A stretch of DNA of 64,000 nucleotides from Clostridiaceae bacterium (GTDB lineage: Bacteria; Bacillota; Clostridia; Saccharofermentanales; DTU023): contig DUOO01000056.1 of assembly GCA_012838795.1 (NCBI GenBank), positions 1-64,000 of the forward strand, read 5' to 3'. This document shows, in pieces, positions 47,096 to 56,181 of this stretch. Below the pieces are notes generated by a model. It saw only the letters and a program-made list of their open reading frames with translations, ran no database searches and was not told the origin of the DNA. Both the position numbers and the translations under genes were made by a program. Position 1 is the stretch's first letter; each line of letters opens with the position of its first letter.

Positions 47096-47875
47096 CTACA
47101 TTTTTTCACCTTTTCTGGCTCTGGAACAAAAATCACAGTTCGGATTTTTACAAAGAAAATAATATGGATCTTCTGATAATTTCATCATACAGAAATCATG
47201 CAATTCTTTGGCATTCATCAGCTGAGTTACCGCATTTCCTACCTTACCGTAGCGAATTAATCCGTTTTCCCGAAGATCTGCTGTTATATTAATAAAATTT
47301 CTATGTCCTTCAGGAAAATCCACCAACTGAAATACTCCATTTCCATTGTATGGCGGATACAAGGGAGCCGGAATTTCAAGGCTCATGAAGTAAGACGCTT
47401 TGCTTTCATGTTCAAAAGCATGTAATATTGTGTTCCTGTCTTGATCAACTCCCAGTAATAAAACTTTGCCATTCCACTGCCAAAGTTTATAAAAAGGACT
47501 GCCGGCGCCACATCCGGAAGTGCATTTATCATGATCCGAACAAAATTCTTCTGCTTTATGGCCCAGAGCAACTACTGAATGAACCGGAAACAAACTTCTT
47601 ACTGCGCCTTTTGTGTTACGTAAAGTTTCAGATAATAAGCCAACATTTGATTTAGATGTTAAAGGATCAAACGGATCAAAAGGTGATGTCATTGCAGGCA
47701 TTGCCAAAAGTCCTTGCGGACCAAGTATTTCCATTAACACATCTATTACTGCTTCAGCACCGCCTTGAACTTTTCCGATACTTCCGAAAGCACTGTGAAC
47801 AAAAAGCAAATCACCTTCTTCCACACCGCATTGTCGAAATGAAAAACGTAATTCTTGCAGCCCTATAGTTTTCAT
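47096..47875 (-). CDS. AAC(3) family N-acetyltransferase
   Basis: A 259-aa protein of the aminoglycoside 3-N-acetyltransferase/YokD fold. Conserved parts are DLLFVHSAFGSIGKVQGGAE near the N-terminus, TLRNTKGAVRSLFPVHSVVALG and the His/Glu segment TILHAFEHESK. It transfers acetyl from acetyl-CoA to an amine. The C-terminus has a small Cys cluster, CKNPNCDFC, that is not a constant family feature. It is embedded in a carbohydrate operon rather than beside resistance or mobile genes, so the natural substrate is probably an amino sugar or related amine. Resistance should not be assumed. The start is ATG 47875 with GAGGT. Confidence 0.85.
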   Translation of the reverse strand: MKTIGLQELRFSFRQCGVEEGDLLFVHSAFGSIGKVQGGAEAVIDVLMEILGPQGLLAMPAMTSPFDPFDPLTSKSNVGLLSETLRNTKGAVRSLFPVHSVVALGHKAEEFCSDHDKCTSGCGAGSPFYKLWQWNGKVLLLGVDQDRNTILHAFEHESKASYFMSLEIPAPLYPPYNGNGVFQLVDFPEGHRNFINITADLRENGLIRYGKVGNAVTQLMNAKELHDFCMMKLSEDPYYFLCKNPNCDFCSRARKGEKM

Positions 47876-47966
47876 GATATTACCTCAAACTCATATTCTA
47901 AATTCTTTTGCTAAATCATTATTGTTTTAAAATAAAACCACTTGTGTTTTAAGAAATGTCCTTATT

Positions 47967-49241
47967 TCAGAATTCATTATCTCCACGGTATGTCAACATA
48001 AATGAAGATACGGCTTTTGTTACATTTACAAATTCTTTACAGTCAACGAATTCATCTGCTTGATGTGCTCCGCCATATAATGAGAAATCTCTGAGAACAC
48101 CAAATCCGAAGCTGTCTGGTGAACCATATTTTAAAAACAGAGATAAATCACTTAAACATGATCCGCGCTTTTCAACTTTAAAATCAACATATCGTTCCGC
48201 GCATTTTTTCATGTGTGCAACAGCCTTGCTGTCTACAGGAGTTTGTAAATAATGAAAGAATCTTGTTGTCGGGATGGGATCACTGATCACAACAGTATCT
48301 GCCAATACAGAACGTACTTTTGATATATGCTGATTTAATTCTTGCAACGATGCTTCTTTAGTTTTATCGGTATAATAGACGAAATTCAATTCTCCTCTGT
48401 CTACGTTAGTAGCATTATCTCCGATTTTCACATCATAATAACGGAAAGCTGATTTTTCCATATCAGTACCGCTGAATAAAGGATTAATACTCATCGCATA
48501 TCTTTGTTTTTCAGCAAAAATGTCCAGTTCTTTTTTTAATACTAAAATTGCATCTAATATTTTGCCGGAACAGTCTGTAGGCTCAAGAGTTTTTAATTCT
48601 ATTCTGAAGATACATCCACCTAATGATGATACCCATAATTCATAGTTTCCACTATCTAAACTGATCGTATTAACATATTCATTATTTACACTTCCGGCTA
48701 AAGCTCCATTGCCGCCACCGAATTCCTCATCAATATAAGCTAAAAAATCATATGTAAAGTATGGTCGAATATTCAATTCCTGAAACATTCTCGCAATAAA
48801 AATCATTATAGCAATGCCATATTTATTATCATTTGCGCCTCTGCCAAATATTTTTCCTTCTTTGCATAATCCGCCGAACGGATCTACCGTCCAAGCATCA
48901 GGATCACCTACAGGCATTGTGTCTGTATGGGCTGAAACCATTATTTTTTGTGGATTTTTTCCTGCCATGGTTCCGCAGACATTCGGTCTGCGGTCAGTAC
49001 CCCTCCCCGGTAAATAGTCAGGATGATTCGGCAAACTATCAACATCGTCCGGAAAATATATTTCAGCATTCAGACCATATTCTTGAAATTTCTTAAAAAT
49101 GTATTCCTGGCATTCACTCTCATTCCCATGAGTAATAAAATTTTGAGTATCAAATTGAATCAATTTCGAAAGGTCATCAAACAATTCGTTTTTATGAGTT
49201 TCTATATATTCATTTATTATATTTATTTGTTCTGAATTCAT
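47967..49241 (-). CDS. M20 family metallopeptidase/amidohydrolase
   Basis: A 424-aa cytoplasmic di-zinc hydrolase. Expected ligands are visible: His in VSAHTDTMPVGD, Asp in RGANDNKYG, the catalytic Glu and ligand in IDEEFGGGNGA, Asp in ISLDSGNYE and a late His in GAHQADEF. A lid domain lies between them. Family members hydrolyse dipeptides, N-acyl amino acids or similar amides. It lies between the ceramidase-like hydrolase and the AAC(3)-like enzyme, so it may remove an acyl or amino-acid group from the imported compound. ATG 49241 has AGGAAT upstream. Confidence 0.87.
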   Translation of the reverse strand: MNSEQINIINEYIETHKNELFDDLSKLIQFDTQNFITHGNESECQEYIFKKFQEYGLNAEIYFPDDVDSLPNHPDYLPGRGTDRRPNVCGTMAGKNPQKIMVSAHTDTMPVGDPDAWTVDPFGGLCKEGKIFGRGANDNKYGIAIMIFIARMFQELNIRPYFTYDFLAYIDEEFGGGNGALAGSVNNEYVNTISLDSGNYELWVSSLGGCIFRIELKTLEPTDCSGKILDAILVLKKELDIFAEKQRYAMSINPLFSGTDMEKSAFRYYDVKIGDNATNVDRGELNFVYYTDKTKEASLQELNQHISKVRSVLADTVVISDPIPTTRFFHYLQTPVDSKAVAHMKKCAERYVDFKVEKRGSCLSDLSLFLKYGSPDSFGFGVLRDFSLYGGAHQADEFVDCKEFVNVTKAVSSFMLTYRGDNEF

Positions 49242-49304
49242 ATCTGAGATTCCTCTAAATTTTACAAAGATTATAAAACTTATTCAAAGTTCAATCAACA
49301 ATCA

Positions 49305-50774
49305 CTAGCTCCATAGTTCTGACAGTTTTTCTAAAGTTTTTTCCACAAGTAGGTCTCCACCTTCAGGACCACAGACCGTTGAGGCAGGTTTAGAAGAATA
49401 GGAACCACCTTCAACAGCAGCAACCGTAGGAAGATAACCACCACAACCATTAGCCAGCTGAACAATAAACACTTGTTCAGCTTCGGCCCTGGCTTTAATG
49501 CGCTGTCCAAATTCATAATATAGCTCAAACGGATTGGTTGCTACCGCAATATTTCCCAAACGCAAAATATGACTCCGGAAACTATAATCAGGATCAGTAT
49601 TTTGTTGACGATATCGCATGACAACACCCTGAGGCTCAAAAGCCTTTACTAAATCCTCCATTGTCATGGGATTTTCTGCAGAGAAAGTTTCTTGTATACG
49701 TTGGACCTCTATTACAGCTTCCTGATAATCTTCCTCACTGACTTGACGAACAGGAATTTTCATATCGATTATTTCATGTCGGAAGATTGGATTATATTCA
49801 ATATAATTACGAGCAGTACGATAACCTCTGACAACTGCTTCAGAAATACGATCCCCGATAGACTGACACAATAAGGTCATATCAAAATCTCGGAACACTT
49901 CCCTGGTTTGACCGCCCCATACTCTCAATGCCTGTTGATTTGTTTTGGAAAGATGTATCAAATCTACAGGAGCCAAGTCACCGGCAGCACCACACATTGG
50001 CAAAACATAAACATTAGCACCAAGTTTTTCTCGTATACTGTTGCGGGTCGGTGCCCAGAAATCAGCTGTCAGGAAACAATGCAATTCATAAACTTGGGAA
50101 GGACAAGGCACATTGCAAACCACCCCCGTAATCTTGCCGGAATTATCCCACGTAAATAGCAATTCTACCGAATTATCCGTGCCACTCTCAAATCGCTTAA
50201 AGTTTTTTTCAGAACAGTCACCATACATTATTGTTTGCAGTTCGCCATTTATTAAGAACTGCGGACGACGATTGAAAGCTACGACCGCGTAATCATGTGC
50301 ATAACTGATTCCACCGGGATTTTTATTCTCCCAGGCACGTATAATTAAGTCATATAATTTCTCAACAAGCCATCTTTGTCTTTCTTCACCATGTATAAAA
50401 TTCTCAGGAAGCTCAAAGGGAGGCAGAATTGGTTCACCATATACCTGTTTGTTCGCTTCCCGCATAAAATCCTTATAAAAAGAAGTCGAATTATGAGAGT
50501 GTGTTACATTAAAGGAAATACAATCAAACATTATTTCAGAATTGTCTTTAATTTTTTCTCTGAGTAAATCCATTGCATGACTTGGAACTTCAGTCATATC
50601 CAAAGAAACAAATGTTGCTTGTGTATTTCCGTTATCCAATACTAAAGCTGTTGCCATAATCGGATCATGAACATACCTGGAATAACGCTGATACATCTGT
50701 CCTTCCATGAGTACAGAACCATTTGGTGTAATACTGGTCTGTGCCCAACCTACATTCATTTTCCGATTAGTCAT
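49305..50774 (-). CDS. Neutral/alkaline ceramidase-like hydrolase
   Basis: A 489-aa protein with similarity to the N-terminal catalytic domain of neutral/alkaline non-lysosomal ceramidases. It starts with VGWAQTSITPNG, has the metal-binding NVTHSHNSTSFY and MCGAAGDLAPVD, and lacks a signal peptide and the C-terminal ceramidase domain. In bacteria such proteins often occur in carbohydrate clusters with unknown substrates. Here it sits between a FucI-like isomerase (10 bases upstream) and the M20 gene. Ceramide as substrate is unlikely in this context; amide or ester hydrolysis of a sugar derivative is an inference. ATG 50774 has GAGGT. Confidence 0.78.
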   Translation of the reverse strand: MTNRKMNVGWAQTSITPNGSVLMEGQMYQRYSRYVHDPIMATALVLDNGNTQATFVSLDMTEVPSHAMDLLREKIKDNSEIMFDCISFNVTHSHNSTSFYKDFMREANKQVYGEPILPPFELPENFIHGEERQRWLVEKLYDLIIRAWENKNPGGISYAHDYAVVAFNRRPQFLINGELQTIMYGDCSEKNFKRFESGTDNSVELLFTWDNSGKITGVVCNVPCPSQVYELHCFLTADFWAPTRNSIREKLGANVYVLPMCGAAGDLAPVDLIHLSKTNQQALRVWGGQTREVFRDFDMTLLCQSIGDRISEAVVRGYRTARNYIEYNPIFRHEIIDMKIPVRQVSEEDYQEAVIEVQRIQETFSAENPMTMEDLVKAFEPQGVVMRYRQQNTDPDYSFRSHILRLGNIAVATNPFELYYEFGQRIKARAEAEQVFIVQLANGCGGYLPTVAAVEGGSYSSKPASTVCGPEGGDLLVEKTLEKLSELWS

Positions 50775-50784
50775 TTCATGTACC

Positions 50785-52143
50785 TCACATTAACAGCTCA
50801 ATATCCATAAGCTTGCAAAAGTCTTTCACATATTCAGTATAATCGCCATAAGCAAAAATTACATGCTGAGAGGATACTTGTTGAGCAAAATCTTCCACGC
50901 TGCATGAATCCGGAAATACCTGTAAACTCGGCAGTTGAGGAGCGGGATCATCCCATCCGTATTCATTCCACGCAGGAGGACTTTTCGCCTCGGCAGTATA
51001 GACATGCATTTTGTATTGTCCGTCCAGATAAATCAGGCGGGCACAGGTAACATATCCCGTCTTTGCTTTAGATACATTCAGTAAAGAGCTGTCAAGCAGA
51101 CCGAATTTTGCCGGCAGAACAGTCACAGGTCCTGCGGTAATCGCTTTTGGAATATAGTCAGGAACTCCAATCAACATACTGTCTTCAAAAAACTCGTAAT
51201 ATTCCATATAAGGTACTAATTGATCTGAGAGATACTTCATTATTAATTGAGTTACAGAACCCATAACATCATTCTCAGGAATTGTTAATACATTTGTATA
51301 GTATTCCAATAACATAAATACCATTGCCGGAGGGAATCCTAAAATCTTTTTCATCCCATCCACGTCAATAAGAGTCACAGCTTCCCATCCACGTTCCTTT
51401 ATCTTACGAGATACAGACAGAGCATATTTAACTCCGTTTTCAATAACACTCTCATCGCAAGGTTTCTCGAAAATCCAGTTTTCCTTAACATAACGGACAC
51501 CATCCGCTATCTCATCTGAACTCAGCTGATCCATCGTCTTAATCATTTCCAACATCTCATAGGGTTCTACCTCGACACCCAGATCACGTCGCAGAGAATT
51601 ACCTTCAAATTGAGTGCCATACAGCAACATATCCCGATAACCCATTGTTCCTACTATTGCGGATCGCAATGCTTTCTTTGCAGCCGCAGCTGTTACAAAA
51701 GCATCGATCTTTTTCATGGGCCAAGGCTTATCGATTATATTATATATATATTTGAAAGAATAAGACATTGCTTCAAAAGCAGGGCGTAAGGCAGTTGTAC
51801 CTGCCTGCTCAGCAGTAGTAATAATTCTGCCGTTTTCTTTCCAACCGCACAGACCCCATAACACCATGGGGATATGACTGTAATGATCAGTAACGCGGAT
51901 AACTGCATGAGTTGGAATCCATCCGGCAATACATATAATCAAACTGGACATATCAAAACCACGAAGCTTCTCAATTGCAGCATCTGCAGTTTGATATTCA
52001 GGATCATCTATGACCAGACCGCCGTCCAGCAATTCATAACCCATTTCAGTCAGTGCTGCCAGCGCCTCATCATGCTTCATTTTTAAACGCTCAATAGGGG
52101 TATTAACCTCACCAAAACAAACAAAACCAACACGCTTATTCAT
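50785..52143 (-). CDS. L-fucose/L-arabinose isomerase superfamily protein
   Basis: A 452-aa protein with the FucI/AraA-type N-terminal fold (VGFVCFGEVNTPIERLK) and an isomerase-like C-terminal domain (FFEDSMLIGVPDYIP, AGPVTVLPAKFG). It is shorter than true FucI (about 590 aa) and does not match AraA closely, so the sugar is not known. Its ATG (52143) overlaps the stop of the LacI gene by four bases, so the two are translationally coupled. As the first enzyme of the operon it probably isomerises the imported aldose or ketose. Confidence 0.75.
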   Translation of the reverse strand: MNKRVGFVCFGEVNTPIERLKMKHDEALAALTEMGYELLDGGLVIDDPEYQTADAAIEKLRGFDMSSLIICIAGWIPTHAVIRVTDHYSHIPMVLWGLCGWKENGRIITTAEQAGTTALRPAFEAMSYSFKYIYNIIDKPWPMKKIDAFVTAAAAKKALRSAIVGTMGYRDMLLYGTQFEGNSLRRDLGVEVEPYEMLEMIKTMDQLSSDEIADGVRYVKENWIFEKPCDESVIENGVKYALSVSRKIKERGWEAVTLIDVDGMKKILGFPPAMVFMLLEYYTNVLTIPENDVMGSVTQLIMKYLSDQLVPYMEYYEFFEDSMLIGVPDYIPKAITAGPVTVLPAKFGLLDSSLLNVSKAKTGYVTCARLIYLDGQYKMHVYTAEAKSPPAWNEYGWDDPAPQLPSLQVFPDSCSVEDFAQQVSSQHVIFAYGDYTEYVKDFCKLMDIELLM

Positions 52144-53150
52144 AAATCTTTCCTTTCTATTGATACGGCAGGAACTCCCGTTGACTCCCGAATAATCAAC
52201 CGACTTTGCAATGCAATACTCTGTGGAACAAATTGCTCCGGATTACGGATAGCATCCAGCAATATCTTGACAGATATCGTTCCCATTTGCTCCACCGGAT
52301 TGGCAATTGTAGTAAAAGGTATAGGATAGTAATCATCCATAACAATATTATCAAATCCGATAATGGAAATATCCTGAGGCACATTAATCCCGTTTTCTCG
52401 AAATGCGCACATCGCTCCATAAGCAAGCTGATCATAGCTGGAAAAAATAGCGGTGGGTAAATCTTTTTCCTCAAGAAGTTCTTTAGCTCGTAGATATCCT
52501 CCGTTTTCAAATCTTTCGGAACCGCGTTTGACAAACCTGGGATCTACCTCCATATCTCTTTGTTTCATGCTATTACAAAATAAATTATAGCGACTGTCTG
52601 ACTTATATTCTCCAAGATATCCTATTTTTTTGTGACCTAATTCCAATAGATGGTCTATTGCTTGATCAATTCCGGTATCACTCCGAATATAAACGGAATT
52701 TATTCCATACGGAGGAGAAGATTCTAAATGCAGTACTGCAGGAATCTCTGAAGTTAAAACGTACTGACTGATTTCTTCTGAATTTTTCTCACTGCAACAG
52801 ATAATAATGCCATCTATTTTTTGTTTAAACATATTTTTAACTACGTGTAACTCTTCTTCATTAAAATTCTGATATACACTGGAAATAGTTGAGTAACCAT
52901 ATCTATAAAGTTCTTCACTTAGTGCATGAAAGAACTCGGCATAATAATGACTTCTCACCTCAGGCATTGTCACACCGATAGTCATTGCAGGCATGCGAAC
53001 CCGTTTCTTCCTTGTATATCCCAAACGACTTGCCGTTTCATTTACCAGTGCAATAGTTGCATCACTAATTTCATAACTATTTTTAAGCGCCTTCGAAACA
53101 GTAGATACAGAAACTCCAGTTGCAACAGAAATATCTTTTAAAGTTACCAT
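52140..53150 (-). CDS. LacI family transcriptional regulator
   Basis: A 336-aa repressor with the N-terminal HTH VTLKDISVATGVSVSTVSKALKNS and a sugar-binding sensor domain (TIGVTMPEVRSHYYAEFFHAL, ISIIGFDNIVMDDYYPI). ATG 53150 has GAGGT. A consensus TATAAT lies at 53186-53191 on the minus strand in the 90-base gap after the permease, with a poor -35. It is co-translated with the isomerase that follows and may control both that operon and the importer at 53.2-58.3 kb. The paired CGAAANTTTCG sites at 58.4-58.5 kb are candidate targets. Confidence 0.92.
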   Translation of the reverse strand: MVTLKDISVATGVSVSTVSKALKNSYEISDATIALVNETASRLGYTRKKRVRMPAMTIGVTMPEVRSHYYAEFFHALSEELYRYGYSTISSVYQNFNEEELHVVKNMFKQKIDGIIICCSEKNSEEISQYVLTSEIPAVLHLESSPPYGINSVYIRSDTGIDQAIDHLLELGHKKIGYLGEYKSDSRYNLFCNSMKQRDMEVDPRFVKRGSERFENGGYLRAKELLEEKDLPTAIFSSYDQLAYGAMCAFRENGINVPQDISIIGFDNIVMDDYYPIPFTTIANPVEQMGTISVKILLDAIRNPEQFVPQSIALQSRLIIRESTGVPAVSIERKDL

Positions 53151-53240
53151 ATAAAAACCTCATAACTGCATAAATGTTGTATTTTATTATACGTTAATTA
53201 TTTAGCTATTTTCCCACAGCACCCGACTATCTCTCATTCT

Positions 53241-54427
53241 TTATTTTCTGTTCATCACATCAAACGCTACTGCAATAATAAAGATGATACCTTTAATGAT
53301 ATATTGATAAGCAATACCTACACCCATTAAATTAAGACCGTTTGTCAGAGACATAATTACCAGAGCACCAATGATGGTATTCGTCACTTTACCGATACCG
53401 CCCGAGGTTGACGTTCCGCCTATGTAGCATGATGCAATAGCATCCAACTCAAAACCGGCACCAGCCGTAGTAGATGCCGACTGCAGACGAGATGCAAAAA
53501 GAATTCCTCCCAGGGCTGTCATCAATCCCATGGACGCGAATACAAACAAGCGAATCTTGTTCACAGAAACACCAGCAAGAGCTGCTGCCTCAGCATTTCC
53601 TCCGACACCGTAAATATAACGGCCCAAACGAGTTTTCTCCATCATGAAATTATATACAAATGTCACTATTGCTACAATTACAATACTCCAGGAAAGTCCT
53701 CTATACTGAGCCAGAACAACTGCAACTACTCCAATCAGCACAGAAATGAAGATCAGTTTTGCAATAAATACAGGCTTCGAAAGCACCTCGAAATTATAAT
53801 GCTGCATATTCTTACGATGTTTTATTTGAGAATAAATTGCCAGAACGATTGCTATCACGCCTACCACAAGAGAAAGAGTATGCATGCCTGCAATTTCTCC
53901 GATATCAGGTACAAAACCGTTGGAATTGCATTGAACGGCTCAACAGCAATAGGAATCGTTCCGGATTCAGATGTAATCAAAGACAACATTCCGCGGAAAA
54001 TGAACTCGAAAGCCAAGGTTGTTACAAATGCCGGCACACCCATTTTTGTTATGACCAGACCTTTGATCAAACCAAAGAATATTCCAAGTATCAACACCAG
54101 AGTAATGGCAATCCACACATTGATATTCAGACGTACCATCATAATCGCAGCTACTGCTCCCAAGAAACCTGCCATATATCCGACAGATAAATCAATTTCA
54201 CAAATAATCAATACCAATGTCATCGCTACTGCCATAACAGCAATATAACCCGTTTGATTGATGAGATTTGTCAGATTTCTCGGTGATAAAAATGCGCCGT
54301 CTGTAAATATCGCAAAAATGATAAATATTACTGCCAGTGCAATGTACATGGCATAATCTCGTACTCTGGTTCTCATCAGGATTTTTATTTCTCCTCCGAG
54401 ACTGCTCTTTCCTGCTGTATTATTCAT
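53241..54427 (-). pseudogene. Sugar ABC transporter permease (XylH/GguB type), frameshifted
   Basis: Two overlapping frames encode one protein. The first, from ATG 54427 (AGGAGG upstream, 8-base overlap with the ATPase stop), gives about 168 aa to EPFNAIP. The second begins NGFVPDIGEIAGMHTLSL and runs 226 aa to the stop. Joined they give about 395 aa, the length of XylH and of the 7138-8304 permease. One base appears to be missing at about 53919-53922, where GTTGG would need to be GTTTGG on the plus strand. Motifs EIDLSVGYMAGF and SCYIGGTSTSGGIG survive on either side. Either the importer is disabled here or this is a sequence error in a short homopolymer. Confidence 0.88.
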
Positions 54428-55970
54428 TGTAAGCCTCCTCTGTCTTTGTTGCCATACGCATAATGTTTTGCTCATTAGCCTTTTCAGCACTGACTTCTCC
54501 GGTAATTGTTCCTTCCGCCATAACGTAGATGCGGTCGCTCATCCCCAAAATTTCAGGCAAATCTGAAGAAATCATGATAACCGAATAACCTTCGCCTACC
54601 AGACGATTAATTATGGTATAAATCTCATATTTAGCTCCGACATCAATTCCTCTGGTCGGTTCATCAAGAATCAATATCTTCGGATCTGAAAATAACCATT
54701 TTGCTATCTGCACTTTCTGCTGATTTCCTCCAGAAAGATTTACTACTTTCTGTGCAATAGAGGGTGTTTTGATATTCAGCGAATCCTTATACTCATTTAC
54801 ACGCACTATTTCTTCATTCGCATTCACCACCATCCCGTTTTGAATTGCTTCCAGATTGGTAAGCGACACATTAAACTTGATATCCTGAATAAGAATCAAA
54901 CCGTTACGCTTTCGGTCCTCGGATACATATGCAATTCCTGCTTCCATGGCATCCTTAGGTTCCTTAAAATTCATTTTTTTTCCTTCTATGAAAATTTCGC
55001 CATTTAAAAGTTGGTATTTCGGATTATTGCCAAATACGGACAATGCCAGCTCCGTTCTGCCTGCTCCCATGAGGCCGGATAAACCCACAACCTCCCCTTT
55101 ATGTACTTTTAAACTAACCTTATTCAGAATGACACGTTCAACAGAAGTATCATATACAGTCCAATCTTTAAGCTCCAGGGCTATGTCGCCGATTTTTTTA
55201 TTTTCGCGTTTCGGATATACATTATCTATCTCACGCCCTACCATATACTTAATAATAGTACCTTCTGCAACCTTGCCACCTGCTGCCTCCAGAGAACAAA
55301 TTGTTGCACCGTCACGCAGTACGGTAATGGTATCTGCAATATTTACAACTTCTTTCAGACGATGCGAGATCATGATCGAGGTTACGCCCTCTTCCTTTAA
55401 ATCCCGCAGTAACTGTAAAAGGTTTAAACTGTCATCCTCATTTAATGATGCTGTCGGTTCATCTAAAATTAAGAGTTTTGCTTTTTGAGATAAAGCCTTT
55501 GCAATTTCTACTAATTGTTGCTTCCCTATACCCAGTTCCCAAATTTTCTTAGAGGGATTTACATTCAGATGAATCTGCTCCAACAGTTTTTCAGACTCCA
55601 CAATGGTCTGATTCCAGTTTATCGTCCGACCATTGGTATTCATTATTTCATGTCCGAAGAAAATATTTTCATATATCGTCAAATCGGGAATCAGTGCCAG
55701 CTCCTGGCTGATAATTGCAATTCCGGCAAGCTCAGAGTCCTTAGTAGACATAAACCTTTGTACTTTACCGTTATATATAATATCACCCGAATAATCTCCA
55801 TATTTATATACACCGGATAAAATCTTCATAAGCGTAGATTTACCTGCTCCGTTCTCGCCTACAAGACAATGAATTTCTCCGCGTTTCACTTTGAAGTTTA
55901 CATTATCAAGTGCACGAACACCGGGAAACGTCTTAGTAATATCACGCATTTCCAAAATATAGTCGTTCAA
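54420..55970 (-). CDS. Sugar ABC transporter ATPase (XylG/GguA type)
   Basis: A 516-aa twin ABC ATPase. Domain 1 has GENGAGKST, ELGIGKQQLVEIAKAL and LILDEPTASL. Domain 2 has GLMGAGRTEL, LSGGNQQKVQIAKW and LILDEPTRGIDVGAK. The start is TTG 55970 with GAGGTGA upstream, supported because homologues begin a few residues before LEMRDITKTFPG. It follows the ChvE-like binding protein across a hairpin and overlaps the permease gene by 8 bases. Confidence 0.93.
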   Translation of the reverse strand: MNDYILEMRDITKTFPGVRALDNVNFKVKRGEIHCLVGENGAGKSTLMKILSGVYKYGDYSGDIIYNGKVQRFMSTKDSELAGIAIISQELALIPDLTIYENIFFGHEIMNTNGRTINWNQTIVESEKLLEQIHLNVNPSKKIWELGIGKQQLVEIAKALSQKAKLLILDEPTASLNEDDSLNLLQLLRDLKEEGVTSIMISHRLKEVVNIADTITVLRDGATICSLEAAGGKVAEGTIIKYMVGREIDNVYPKRENKKIGDIALELKDWTVYDTSVERVILNKVSLKVHKGEVVGLSGLMGAGRTELALSVFGNNPKYQLLNGEIFIEGKKMNFKEPKDAMEAGIAYVSEDRKRNGLILIQDIKFNVSLTNLEAIQNGMVVNANEEIVRVNEYKDSLNIKTPSIAQKVVNLSGGNQQKVQIAKWLFSDPKILILDEPTRGIDVGAKYEIYTIINRLVGEGYSVIMISSDLPEILGMSDRIYVMAEGTITGEVSAEKANEQNIMRMATKTEEAYNE

Positions 55971-56125
55971 TTTCTCACCTCACATTTGATAGCTACGCTA
56001 TAATATTGAAAACATTTTTCTATAGTATCAATACGACCTTCATTTGTTTTATAAAGCATTTGTATACGAAAACACCACAACCATCAAATTCATTTTTAGA
56101 AACTTCTAAATCATATTACTTAAAG

Positions 56126-56152
56126 AAAGGCGGCTAATTATAAACCGCCTTT
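56126..56152 (-). terminator. Attenuating hairpin between binding-protein and ATPase genes
   Basis: The stem AAAGGCGG / CCGCCTTT has an 11-nt loop and is followed on the minus strand by CTTTAAG. The remaining part of the 211-base gap (55971-56181) has no gene. It probably favours the binding-protein message. Confidence 0.65.
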
Positions 56153-56181
56153 TCCTTCTATTTCAGCCAAAAGGTTCTGTT

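Noticed and set aside
47096-47875. Acquired aminoglycoside resistance gene
   Set aside because: The gene is of the AAC(3) family, but it lies inside a sugar operon with no mobile or resistance context; a metabolic substrate is more likely.
49305-50774. True ceramidase
   Set aside because: No signal peptide and no C-terminal ceramidase domain, and all neighbours are sugar genes.
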